From Candidatus Sysuiplasma acidicola (GTDB taxonomy: Archaea; Thermoplasmatota; Thermoplasmata; Sysuiplasmatales; Sysuiplasmataceae), in assembly GCA_019721035.1 (NCBI GenBank), contig JAHEAA010000004.1, positions 85,494-149,493 on the forward strand: a stretch of 64,000 nt of DNA. Direction: 5' to 3'. Made by a program: the position numbers and the translations under genes. Below, piece by piece: positions 24,967-32,412 of the stretch. The stretch's first letter is position 1. Every line of letters begins with the position of its first letter. Below the pieces are notes generated by a model that was not told the DNA's origin, searched no databases, and saw only the letters and a program-made list of their open reading frames with translations.

Positions 24967-25884
24967 CTAGAACCCTTTCGAGTGCAAAATCTTTCCTGCA
25001 TCGGAGAAATTGTCCGCGAGCCGCGCGTCCCGCCTGCTGTGACCGAACGCCAGCGCCATCAGCTGCGTGAAGTACACGACCGGCCTTACAATCTCTCTGC
25101 CGTACTGTTTTTCGATCATAGGTATGTTCGCCTCTATGTTCATCTGCCCGAGCGGGCACATCGTCACGACGAAGTCAGCATTCAGTCTTGCAGCCTCGTT
25201 AAGTATCGACGCACTGAATCCGACGGAGACCTCGCGATCCGCAATTGCATGTCCCCCGCCGCAGCAGACAGTCTTCAGCGGATAATCGACCGTTTCCGCT
25301 CCAATCGCCTCCATGAGATCATCCATGAAGTGCGGATGCTCCGGATTGTCCCTTTCGCCGGAACCGGCGCCGGTGTAAATCTTCGGCCTCGTGTAGAGGC
25401 AGCCGTAATAGCAGGCGACCCTGAGTCCTTTCAGCGGTTTCCTGACTCTTTTCCTCACCGCATCGAGTCCCGCCTGCTGGTAGATGACCTCTATTATGTG
25501 TTTTACCTCCACATCTCCCTCGTATGAAGGTGCCCCCGCCTTGTTCAGATACTCGTTCATTCTGTTCTTTGTGGCCGCGTCCTCGGTTATTGCCTTGTTC
25601 GCTCTTCCAAGCGAGAAGACGCATCCGTTGCAGGGCGCCACAACCGCCTTCGAGCCCATCTCCTTCGCGAGTGCGAGATTCCTCCCGGGCAGGAAGACGG
25701 ACAGGTCATAGCTCACTGTCTTCACTTCCGTTGCGCCGCAGCAGTTGTAGTCCACAATCTCGTCCATCACTATGCCCAGGTCCCTGCTCACCAGCTCGGA
25801 ACTCTTCCTGTAGGCCTTCCCGAGACCGTCCAGCGAACAGCCCGGATAAAATGCCAGCCCGCCTTCATCGTAACTCATAACCAT
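24967..25884 (-). CDS. hdrB1: sHdr subunit HdrB1 (CCG-domain protein)
   Basis: A heterodisulfide-reductase-like subunit B with two CCG domains. The first carries YPGCSLDG, DYNCCGATE and APCNGCVFS, a full C..CC..CxxC set. The second carries ACYYGCLY, TVCCGGGH and TMCPLGQMN, so the final cysteine of the canonical CPLC is Gly here. These motifs bind noncubane [4Fe-4S] clusters in HdrB, the site of disulfide or sulfur chemistry. The frame is open to 25908. Internal ATGs at 25884 and 25878 overlap the hdrC1 end by 14-20 nt and are likelier starts. About 305 residues is normal. Part of the six-gene sHdr core. Confidence 0.9.
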   Translation of the reverse strand: MVMSYDEGGLAFYPGCSLDGLGKAYRKSSELVSRDLGIVMDEIVDYNCCGATEVKTVSYDLSVFLPGRNLALAKEMGSKAVVAPCNGCVFSLGRANKAITEDAATKNRMNEYLNKAGAPSYEGDVEVKHIIEVIYQQAGLDAVRKRVRKPLKGLRVACYYGCLYTRPKIYTGAGSGERDNPEHPHFMDDLMEAIGAETVDYPLKTVCCGGGHAIADREVSVGFSASILNEAARLNADFVVTMCPLGQMNIEANIPMIEKQYGREIVRPVVYFTQLMALAFGHSRRDARLADNFSDAGKILHSKGF

Positions 25885-26566
25885 CTTTCTCCAGTATCTC
25901 TTCTGCAACTTTCCTTACTTTCTTCCATCCCTTCGTTCTGTGTCTGAACGGACCTGTTCTCAGTCTCCCGGTCCTGAGCATATTCATGCCCATCTTCATC
26001 ATGTACGATGCGTCGAACTCCTTCATTTCCTCGTCCCTGATGTAATTCCTCAGCAGCATGATCTCGTCTAGTATGCCCGTTTTGAGCACATTGCCGACAT
26101 ACTCGTCATCCCATCTGCTTGCGGGCGTCTCCTGCATCCAGCCCTTCTTTCTCATGTAGCCGTCGATGGCATGAATGACCTCCTCCACTCTCACGTCCTT
26201 CGGGCACCGTTCGACGCACTTGTTGCAAGCCAGGCATCGCCAGATGACATCCTTGTACTTCTTCAGCTCTTCCTCGTCGCCTATCTTTGCGAGATAGATG
26301 AAATATCTGGGGTTGAATTCCCGCAGACCGAAATCGGTATGCATGCAGCAGCCCGATGTGCACGTTCCGCACTGCCAGCATCTGTTTATCGTTCTGCCTT
26401 CCGGCGTCGAAGCTATTTCGTCCACCATGGCAGGCTGATACTGTGACAGAATCCTCTGCTGTATGAATATGTTCCACTGGCCCGAAACATCCCTCCCTTC
26501 TAGCTCTGCGCTGTCCTTCTGCAGGATCTTCTGCTTCTCAATGAGATGTTTCTCATGGATTGGCAC
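25865..26566 (-). CDS. hdrC1: sHdr subunit HdrC1 (iron-sulfur protein)
   Basis: A 233-residue HdrC-type electron transfer subunit. Two ferredoxin-like [4Fe-4S] motifs are visible: CWQCGTCTSGC at about residues 63-73 and CLACNKCVERCP at about 110-121. The family helical C-terminal region follows. The start is GTG 26566, preceded at good spacing by CAGGAGGATA; it overlaps the end of the upstream sHdrH-like gene by 14 nt. It passes electrons between HdrA and HdrB1 in the complex. Confidence 0.92.
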   Translation of the reverse strand: MPIHEKHLIEKQKILQKDSAELEGRDVSGQWNIFIQQRILSQYQPAMVDEIASTPEGRTINRCWQCGTCTSGCCMHTDFGLREFNPRYFIYLAKIGDEEELKKYKDVIWRCLACNKCVERCPKDVRVEEVIHAIDGYMRKKGWMQETPASRWDDEYVGNVLKTGILDEIMLLRNYIRDEEMKEFDASYMMKMGMNMLRTGRLRTGPFRHRTKGWKKVRKVAEEILEKDGYELR

Positions 26567-27263
26567 GGTGTATCCTCCTGATGCCGAGTATCATTGTGGA
26601 AATGACGCCGTGGTTGGGGAAGAGCGCTTCCATGCCGCCCGCATTCATCGAATTGTCCTTTGCACCAATCACGTCCTGCGAATAGTACAGCGCACTCATC
26701 AGATCTATGGGTATGAAATCCTTGAATCTGTAACCGTGCACGGCAAGGGATGCGGCAATGCTCTTCATCACCTTCTGGACCTGTTCAAAACTGATGGGCC
26801 TTTTTTCGGCGGCAATAGCTTCTCTCAGCGCGCCGGTGCCGTTTGACGGATTCCACACCCATCTGGTCGCGAGCCCGTACCTGGCGGGATATGAAAAGTG
26901 TATCATCTCATATGCCAGGTCCATGAGCACTTCGGGCGGACCTCCTTTGAGCGACATGAAAAGCGATATGCAGCGCTCCGGATCAGTGTCAGAGGATGAT
27001 AGCGAATCTATGGCACTGTCTATCTCCTCAGCTGTGTTGCCTGAGAGAATGGAATCGCAGTGTCTCCTCGCCGTAAAGCACAGTCTGATGAAATCCCTCC
27101 TTCCCTGTTCGGTCCTCTCCCGCTCTGAGACGTATTCCCGGATGACGGCCGACTTGAGTCTTAGCCTTTCAATATAGGCGGACAGCTCCACTTCCCAGTT
27201 CTGGCCGATAGTTGCATCCGCAATTTCCCGCAGACGGTAACTGTTCAGCATAAGCTCAGGCAT
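26553..27263 (-). CDS. sHdrH-like protein of the sHdr core
   Basis: A 236-residue soluble, mainly helical protein with no cofactor motif. Notable stretches are LRLCFTARRHCDSIL-type helices and GLATRWVWNPSNGTGALREA. In the bacterial sHdr cluster a hypothetical gene (often called hyp or H) lies between hdrA and the second BC pair, and this gene has the equivalent position between hdrA and hdrC1. Assignment rests on that conserved gene order and size. It overlaps hdrA by 8 nt and hdrC1 by 14 nt, so expression is tightly coupled. The function of the family is unsettled. Confidence 0.7.
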   Translation of the reverse strand: MPELMLNSYRLREIADATIGQNWEVELSAYIERLRLKSAVIREYVSERERTEQGRRDFIRLCFTARRHCDSILSGNTAEEIDSAIDSLSSSDTDPERCISLFMSLKGGPPEVLMDLAYEMIHFSYPARYGLATRWVWNPSNGTGALREAIAAEKRPISFEQVQKVMKSIAASLAVHGYRFKDFIPIDLMSALYYSQDVIGAKDNSMNAGGMEALFPNHGVISTMILGIRRIHRANP

Positions 27264-28341
27264 TTACCTTCATCGACCTGTCGCTTGTTCTCTTTGATTT
27301 CGATTCTTTTGTTCCGGCGCGCTTCCTGACGTAGTTGAAAGCCTTCATGGCGGCTGCCGACCCTTCGGTTATTGCATCGGGTATGGCCTTCGGGCCCGTC
27401 GCAGTTCCTGCGACAAACACATTCTCCACCGTCGTGTGGACAGGCAGGCTGTCGGCCTCGAGCGGCTTGACGAATCCGTGCTCCTCCATTTCCAGGCCAA
27501 GGAGTTTTGCCATCTCGACCGTTCCCTGGCTTGCCTCCATGCCTGTGGTCAGGACGAGCATGTCGAACGGCACCTCGCTCGGCCGCTGTAGTATAGTGTC
27601 CTCGGCCATTGCGATCAGGTTTCCTTCATCCCCCTTGCTGATAGCACCTATTCTTCCGCGTATGAATTTGACGTTCAGATCCTCCATCGCCTTCCAGTAC
27701 AGCTGATCTTCCCAGAAGCCGTATGTCCTTATGTCCATGTAATAGATGTAGGTGTCAATCTCCGGATGTTTTTTCTTCACTTCCATCGCCTGTTTGATGG
27801 ACACCGCGCAACCCAGCCTGCAGCAGTAGAACTTCCCAACCTGCCTGTCGCGCGAACCAACGCACAGAAGCCAGCCTATGCGCTCAGGCATTTTGCCGTT
27901 CGACGGTCGGACGAGATTGTCATCGGACAGCATCTTTTCAAAATCCTTGAAATCTATTACGTCCGGATAGATGCCATAGCCGTACTCGTACTTCTTGTGA
28001 GGGTCCCAGTGCTCGAAACCTGTTGCGAGAATCACGGCATCGAACACTTCCTCTTCCTTTCCGCCGTCCCCGGAAGTGAATGCAACCTTTGCCTGTCCAT
28101 CGACATTGTTGATGCCCGAAACGATTGTATTGAGTTTCGTTGTGACCGTAGACGATTCAACCTGTTTAATCAGCGGGTCCAGCACCTCTTCCACCGGCTT
28201 GAGATCCGGCGCGATGAGGCTGTAGTGGAGTCGCTTTGGTGTACCGCCCAGGACAGACTCTTTTTCGACGAGAACAACCTCCGCACCCGCCCCGATAAGA
28301 TCAATCGAAGCGCTCAGACCCGCTGGTCCCCCTCCTATCAC
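27256..28341 (-). CDS. hdrA: sHdr subunit HdrA (FAD and Fe-S flavoprotein)
   Basis: The central flavoprotein of the sHdr complex. It shows an FAD-binding Rossmann start IGGGPAGLSASIDLIGAGAEV, then VILATGFEHWDP, a cysteine cluster CVGSRDRQVGKFYCCRLGC that holds a [4Fe-4S], and the closing NVFVAGTATGPKAIPDAITEGSAAA. About 361 residues matches the short sHdrA type, not the long methanogen form. The first conventional start is GTG 28341, which cuts into the first Rossmann strand. In frame upstream lies the sequence for LASPRILV, and CTG 28362 behind AGGTGA would give the normal N-terminus, so a non-canonical start is suspected. The gene is 9-29 nt after hdrB2. Confidence 0.9.
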   Translation of the reverse strand: MIGGGPAGLSASIDLIGAGAEVVLVEKESVLGGTPKRLHYSLIAPDLKPVEEVLDPLIKQVESSTVTTKLNTIVSGINNVDGQAKVAFTSGDGGKEEEVFDAVILATGFEHWDPHKKYEYGYGIYPDVIDFKDFEKMLSDDNLVRPSNGKMPERIGWLLCVGSRDRQVGKFYCCRLGCAVSIKQAMEVKKKHPEIDTYIYYMDIRTYGFWEDQLYWKAMEDLNVKFIRGRIGAISKGDEGNLIAMAEDTILQRPSEVPFDMLVLTTGMEASQGTVEMAKLLGLEMEEHGFVKPLEADSLPVHTTVENVFVAGTATGPKAIPDAITEGSAAAMKAFNYVRKRAGTKESKSKRTSDRSMKVNA

Positions 28342-28370
28342 GAGTATGCGTGGTGATGCCAGTGAATCAC

Positions 28371-29642
28371 CTAACCTGCCTTGGTCTTCAATCCTTCAGG
28401 CAGCACCTGTCCCTTGTTTACGGCGAAATATTTTTCCATCTCTCTGTGCGGTGTATACAACTGCTCCACTTCTCCCCCGTTTTTAATCTGTTCCAGATAC
28501 TTCATGAAATCATCCTTGTATGTTTTGTAGTCTATACCCATTTTTTCCATCAACTTCTCAGTGGGTGACGCATGCCAGTGCAGCTGCACGATCTTGTACG
28601 GGTGCGCTCCAGCGGCCAGCGCCGCGATCTGAACATCGGCCAGCACTGGAACCATAAACTCCATGCCGTGAACCTTGCCTATCCACTGACTCTTGTCAAG
28701 CGTCGTAACGCAGCCGGTGTCCGTTGTGATGGCAACGTCCGAATGAGCTTCTTCGACCATCGGCTTTATTTTGCGGAGCGTCGCAAACGATCTGGTGAAT
28801 TCCCTTTCCGTGAGAATGTGTCTGAAACCGAATCCGCAGCAGTCATACCAAGTGCTGTAATCGGCAACCTTCGCGCCGAGCGAAATCATGAGGGCCGTTG
28901 GCGGCGCAGGTCTCTGTCCGCCGTTGACGCTTTCATCATAAATCGCATCTTCCGGCACCATTTTGTAGTAGTGGCAGGGCTCATGCACTGTGGCCGTAAC
29001 TTCCGACATATTGTACTTCGACATGGCCGCCATCCTGTCACGCATGACATGTACCCATTCACTGTAATGGACAATCTCTTCAGGGATCGTCAGCTCCTTC
29101 CCCATGTGGTGCATGATGTCCCTGACCTTGTCCCTTACTTCCTTGTTCTCAATAATGAGCTTCCGCATCTCCTTGTAATCGCCGTAGCTCGTGCCGCAGT
29201 GTATCAGAGGGAACGTGCCTGTCTCCCATGCTCTGTGCCAGTTCCTCACTGCGACGGCGGCGAGCGCCACCGGATTAGATGTGCCTGTTCCATGATAGTT
29301 CCACGCCGTGCACGAAGTCTGATGCGGTTCGTTCAGATATGTCGTCCCGAACTGGTTCATGAACCATAACAGTGAGGCGGGATACCCGGGTATGTTCCCG
29401 CACTGGCCGCAGGACTTGTGATGCCACAGGTGGTCCGTGGGAATCTTCTTTTCCCAGCCAAAAAGTGTTTTGACATTGACAGGCTTGTTCTTTGCCTCAA
29501 TGGGTATGACGATGATCTCTCCCTTGTCATGAAGTTTCCACATTTCCTCTCTGACGTCCATGACTTTCTTGTCAGAAACCGCCCTCTTCTCGGATCTGGC
29601 TTTCACGACTTCCCTGATCTGGTCAGCGCTCAGCATCTTCAT
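28371..29642 (-). CDS. hdrB2: sHdr subunit HdrB2
   Basis: The second, longer HdrB-like subunit at 423 residues. Cysteine motifs are KSCGQCGN, TSCTAWNYHG and HCGTSYG in the N-terminal half, and EPCHYYKM, WYDCCGFGFRH and DTGCVTTLDKSQ in the C-terminal half. The latter half keeps the CCG core while other positions deviate from canonical HdrB. The overall sequence agrees with sHdrB2-type proteins of sulfur oxidisers. Tandem ATGs at 29642 and 29636 follow GGGAGAA. It is 4 nt downstream of hdrC2. It is thought to provide the catalytic site for sulfane sulfur oxidation together with HdrB1 and LbpA. Confidence 0.88.
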   Translation of the reverse strand: MKMLSADQIREVVKARSEKRAVSDKKVMDVREEMWKLHDKGEIIVIPIEAKNKPVNVKTLFGWEKKIPTDHLWHHKSCGQCGNIPGYPASLLWFMNQFGTTYLNEPHQTSCTAWNYHGTGTSNPVALAAVAVRNWHRAWETGTFPLIHCGTSYGDYKEMRKLIIENKEVRDKVRDIMHHMGKELTIPEEIVHYSEWVHVMRDRMAAMSKYNMSEVTATVHEPCHYYKMVPEDAIYDESVNGGQRPAPPTALMISLGAKVADYSTWYDCCGFGFRHILTEREFTRSFATLRKIKPMVEEAHSDVAITTDTGCVTTLDKSQWIGKVHGMEFMVPVLADVQIAALAAGAHPYKIVQLHWHASPTEKLMEKMGIDYKTYKDDFMKYLEQIKNGGEVEQLYTPHREMEKYFAVNKGQVLPEGLKTKAG

Positions 29643-29646
29643 CTCA

Positions 29647-30432
29647 TCATTTCTCCCTGTGTCCGATGTCTTCTAAGCCGAATTTTTCCTTCATTTCTTC
29701 AAATTCACCTTTCCAGTCTGAAATTATGTCAACAATCATTTCTACCAGGTCAGGGTCTAGCGATCTGAGCATATCGAGGACACCGGACTCTTCATAAATC
29801 TGGGCAAGCTCCAGTGCAGTCTGCATGGAAACTTCCCAGGACGAGTCTGTTACCTGAAGAACATCTATGGGTATAGCCTTCCTGAGCGTCACGAGGTCGC
29901 CTGCCTTGGATACTGCTTTCGGATCCCAGTCTATGAAGAAATCCGGCTGTATCATGTCGGGCGAAACCTGCGTACCGTGTGTCATGACCTTGAGAAGGCT
30001 TCTGCTTGCCGGCTTCAGTACCTCCTTTGCGCTCTCGAGTCCGTTCCTGACGGCCAGTTCTCTCATCACGCTTATTATGCCGGCAATATCGTTTCCGAAC
30101 CTGCATCTCATGTTACACGTGTAGCACTGGCAGCACGCCCAGATTTTTTCCTGCATGGCGTCCAGTAGAACATCGGGGTCATCGGACATGGCTATCTGCA
30201 GCATTTCCCTCGGGCTGAAGTCGTAGAATCTTGCAGCCGGACATCCTGTAGTGCATTCGCCGCAATTCAGGCAACCCAGAACGAATTCCCTGTACCTGAA
30301 GTCTCCGCGCATTTCCGAAAATATTTTTCGCGCGAGTTCATGAGGCTGCTCTCCATGCTCCCTTGCCCCGGCTATAATCATCGATGGTGTCCGTTCATCC
30401 TTTCTCTGCGGAAGATTCTTCAATATCGACAT
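29647..30432 (-). CDS. hdrC2: sHdr subunit HdrC2 (first gene of the sHdr operon)
   Basis: A 261-residue iron-sulfur subunit with two [4Fe-4S] motifs, CLNCGECTTGCP at about residues 55-66 and CCQCYTCNMRC at about 100-110. A helical C-terminal region follows. ATG 30432 is preceded by GGAGG 7 nt upstream. It opens a continuous minus-strand series of 14 genes ending at 20720 in which no intergenic gap exceeds about 30 nt. A perfect hairpin and a TATA-like box lie upstream. Confidence 0.9.
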   Translation of the reverse strand: MSILKNLPQRKDERTPSMIIAGAREHGEQPHELARKIFSEMRGDFRYREFVLGCLNCGECTTGCPAARFYDFSPREMLQIAMSDDPDVLLDAMQEKIWACCQCYTCNMRCRFGNDIAGIISVMRELAVRNGLESAKEVLKPASRSLLKVMTHGTQVSPDMIQPDFFIDWDPKAVSKAGDLVTLRKAIPIDVLQVTDSSWEVSMQTALELAQIYEESGVLDMLRSLDPDLVEMIVDIISDWKGEFEEMKEKFGLEDIGHREK

Positions 30433-30443
30433 CAGTCGCCTCC

Positions 30444-30462
30444 GATCCGCAAAATGCGGATC
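30444..30462 (-). promoter_or_regulatory. Perfect hairpin in the sHdr operon leader
   Basis: GATCCGC, five bases, GCGGATC: a 7-bp perfect inverted repeat with a 5-nt loop. On the minus strand its downstream arm directly abuts the GGAGG ribosome-binding site of hdrC2. It could be an operator for a repressor or an RNA hairpin that masks the ribosome-binding site. Confidence 0.5.
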
Positions 30463-30513
30463 GTCCGTTGCCTGACAATGTTAGGTATTTGGGCTATCCT
30501 TATGGACAATTTG

Positions 30514-30523
30514 TTAAATATAC
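30514..30523 (-). promoter_or_regulatory. TATA-like box of the sHdr operon
   Basis: Minus-strand GTATATTTAA, about 82-91 nt before ATG 30432. This is the most AT-rich element upstream of the operon. It implies a leader of about 55-60 nt containing the hairpin. Confidence 0.45.
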
Positions 30524-30755
30524 TTTTGGTGACGCGATGAATGTAGTAACATGCTGGGCTGCATGGCATGCTATAACTTCCATGCGTATGGCAGCAACAA
30601 GCTGACTGTTGAAAAGACAGGATGAAGATACACCGCGTCGTGATAGGCGCCATTCGTTTGACCGGAATATGGACTCAGCTGTGTTAATGTACTCACTTGG
30701 GCACGACGGTTTCGGACAAACATCCGGTTTCTACGCCGGGCAGTTGCAGATATGG

Positions 30756-30995
30756 TCAATGCGCCCGCTTTATTTTCAGGCTGATGTAGTCCCCGCTCTC
30801 CTCTATGCTCATTATCTCGTGGCCCGTTCTCTTTGACCAGGCCTGAAGATCCGGCTTCGCGGCAGGATCGTTAGCCATGACGCATATCTCCTCCCCGATT
30901 CCAACCTGTTTAATCGCCTTGCTTGTCTCAAACACCGGAATTGGGCATTGCATTCCCCTGAAATCAAAAACCTTTGCTTCTTCCGCCATGTCCAT
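30756..30995 (-). CDS. tusA: TusA-like sulfur carrier protein
   Basis: A 79-residue sulfur carrier. The hallmark MQCPIPVFETSKAI (CPxP motif with persulfide-forming cysteine at residue 17) lies at the start of the first helix. The family closing pattern GHEIMSIEESGDYISLKIKR follows. TusA collects sulfane sulfur, often from rhodanese or DsrE-type donors, and hands it on. In sulfur oxidisers it feeds the sHdr or Dsr pathway. ATG 30995 follows GAGGAGG at 8-nt spacing. It is transcribed divergently from the next dsrE-like gene and toward the sHdr operon. Confidence 0.92.
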   Translation of the reverse strand: MDMAEEAKVFDFRGMQCPIPVFETSKAIKQVGIGEEICVMANDPAAKPDLQAWSKRTGHEIMSIEESGDYISLKIKRAH

Positions 30996-31069
30996 GGAAT
31001 TGCCTCCTCACAATAAATACTTAATTCATGCCTGCATTTGATGTTGACATTGTCTTGGCCAACGGGGAA

Positions 31070-31082
31070 TTTACTTATAATG
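31070..31082 (+). promoter_or_regulatory. TATA-like element in the tusA/dsrE divergent region
   Basis: TTTACTTATAATG lies about 35-47 nt before the dsrE-like ATG at 31117. Read on the other strand it gives TTATAAGTAAA, which could serve tusA. The compact divergent region suggests joint control of the two sulfur carriers. Confidence 0.4.
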
Positions 31083-31116
31083 TGTAGCTGATTATGTAGG
31101 CAAGGGGAAGCATACA

Positions 31117-31557
31117 ATGCAGGAAACTGTGGAACAGTCGACTATGAAAAACAAGCTTGTGCTTGTGGTGAGCAAGGGTACGATGGATGCGGCCTATCCG
31201 GCGCTGATACTGGCGACGACTGCGGCTGCGCAGGGAATGGAAGTGTACATGTACTTCACATTCGGCGGAATGAAGCTTCTTACGAAGGGGCAGGCCGAAA
31301 CGCTGGAACCTTCCAAGGACATCGGCATGACGGCGGAGCAATTGAAGGGGCTGATATCCAAGGGCGGAATGCCCTCAGTGGCGCAGATGCTGCAGATGGC
31401 AGCCGAATCCGGGGTTCACATAAACGCATGCTCACCGACGATGAAGTTGTTCGGAACGACCAAGGAGAATCTGACTATTCCCGGTGCAGATGTTGTCGGA
31501 GCCGCAACCTTCCTGGAATGGGCTTCAGACCCCTCGGCAATAACTCTTTTCATCTGA
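31117..31557 (+). CDS. DsrE-family sulfur carrier (DsrE3-like)
   Basis: A 146-residue DsrE-fold protein. It starts MQETVEQSTMKNKLVLVVSKGTMDAAYPALILATTAAAQG, shows MEVYMYFTFGGMKLL, and has a reactive-cysteine loop VHINACSPTMKLFG. This cysteine position characterises DsrE2/DsrE3 sulfurtransferases that transfer persulfide from or to TusA. It is divergent from tusA and leads two further small genes on the plus strand. It is distinct from the DsrE protein inside the sHdr operon, so the locus encodes at least three DsrE proteins with candidate active cysteines. Confidence 0.85.
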   Translation: MQETVEQSTMKNKLVLVVSKGTMDAAYPALILATTAAAQGMEVYMYFTFGGMKLLTKGQAETLEPSKDIGMTAEQLKGLISKGGMPSVAQMLQMAAESGVHINACSPTMKLFGTTKENLTIPGADVVGAATFLEWASDPSAITLFI

Positions 31558-31588
31558 ACCTCGCGGATTCTGCACCGGAGCCTTTCAG

Positions 31589-31873
31589 GTGAAGATAGCG
31601 TATATCCGGTACTCGGATCCGAAACCTTTTTCCCCCGAGGGGAAAGAGGGTGTGGGCACGAACACGTACAGGGCGATATTCAGGACTGGCGGGATTGTCG
31701 TGATGGAGGATGAAGAAATGATTCTGCTTGGTGAACAGGCCGTCAAACAGGACAATGTTCAGATCGCCCAGAGATTCGGTTCCGACATGTTTCCCGCTTA
31801 CCGCAATGTCGTGCCGATCAGGAAGAGAGATATACTCGAAAGAACGGATTTCGAGATCCCGGTCAAGGAATGA
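31589..31873 (+). CDS. Hypothetical 94-aa protein in the DsrE operon
   Basis: A soluble 94-residue protein starting at GTG 31589 (MKIAYIRYSDPKPF). It is 31 bp after the dsrE-like gene and directly abuts the next gene (stop 31871-31873, next GTG 31874). It contains a glycine-rich turn and an acidic VVMEDEEMILLGEQAV strand-helix, with no cysteine. No family was recognised. Placement between DsrE and a phosphatase-like protein suggests a sulfur-locus accessory role, but that is inference only. Confidence 0.6.
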   Translation: MKIAYIRYSDPKPFSPEGKEGVGTNTYRAIFRTGGIVVMEDEEMILLGEQAVKQDNVQIAQRFGSDMFPAYRNVVPIRKRDILERTDFEIPVKE

Positions 31874-32374
31874 GTGTTGGCAGAGAGTATAATCCGGCGG
31901 CTTGTATATGGGCGCCCGGTAAGCAGGATTCTAGTCGTAGGCGGCGTTAATCTCGATGCCAGTCCCATAATGCAATACCTGCTCATGGCAGCCTCAGCCG
32001 GAAAGGGGATGGTAATTGAGTCTGCGGGCCTTTCGGCCGTCGAAGGTATGCAGATGAGTACACGCGCATCGTCCTTCCTTTCAAATCGCGGCATCAGTGC
32101 AGCCGAACGGTCAGGCTTCAGAAGCAGGAAACTGACCGACACCCTTGCCCGCGATTTCGAGCTGCTCCTTGTCACCAGCATGGCTGTGAAAGGTTTCCTG
32201 CTGTTCCTCTATCCGGACATGACGATATACACTTTCTCTGAATATGCGCTCATCGGCGCAGATGCCGGCGAGATGGCGGCAGCCGACGATGATGAATATG
32301 TCAGAATGGGCAACGAGCTGGCGGAGATGGCCGTGCGGATAGTCGCACGAGCCGTCAAGAATACAACATTCTGA
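31874..32374 (+). CDS. Low-molecular-weight phosphatase-fold protein with lost catalytic loop
   Basis: A 166-residue protein with the LMW-PTP/arsenate-reductase fold order: RILVVGGVNLDASPI, IESAGLSAVEG, SNRGISAAERSGFRSRKLT, DFELLLVTSM, IYTFSEYALIG. In active enzymes the loop after the first strand is CX5R(S/T). Here it reads GGVNLDAS, lacking both the nucleophilic cysteine and the arginine, so phosphatase or arsenate reductase chemistry is not expected. A retained binding or regulatory function is inferred. GTG 31874 directly follows the previous stop. It is likely co-transcribed with the dsrE-like gene. Confidence 0.65.
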   Translation: MLAESIIRRLVYGRPVSRILVVGGVNLDASPIMQYLLMAASAGKGMVIESAGLSAVEGMQMSTRASSFLSNRGISAAERSGFRSRKLTDTLARDFELLLVTSMAVKGFLLFLYPDMTIYTFSEYALIGADAGEMAAADDDEYVRMGNELAEMAVRIVARAVKNTTF

Positions 32375-32412
32375 AGTGCAGACTCTGCCTGACGGCAGTC
32401 GCCTGCGTCGTC

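Larger units (their letters stand above)
30433..30755. other. Intergenic region upstream of the sHdr operon
   Basis: 323 bp without a credible gene, between the leftward sHdr operon and the 3' end of tusA. The part from 30433 to 30525 holds the operon leader, hairpin and TATA-like box. The rest (30526-30755) shows nothing I recognise. Confidence 0.5.

Noticed and set aside
24451..25527. 358-codon plus-strand frame across lbpA and hdrB1
   Set aside because: It is antisense to two genes with full family motifs, and the translated sequence is low in coherent secondary structure and rich in Arg/His.
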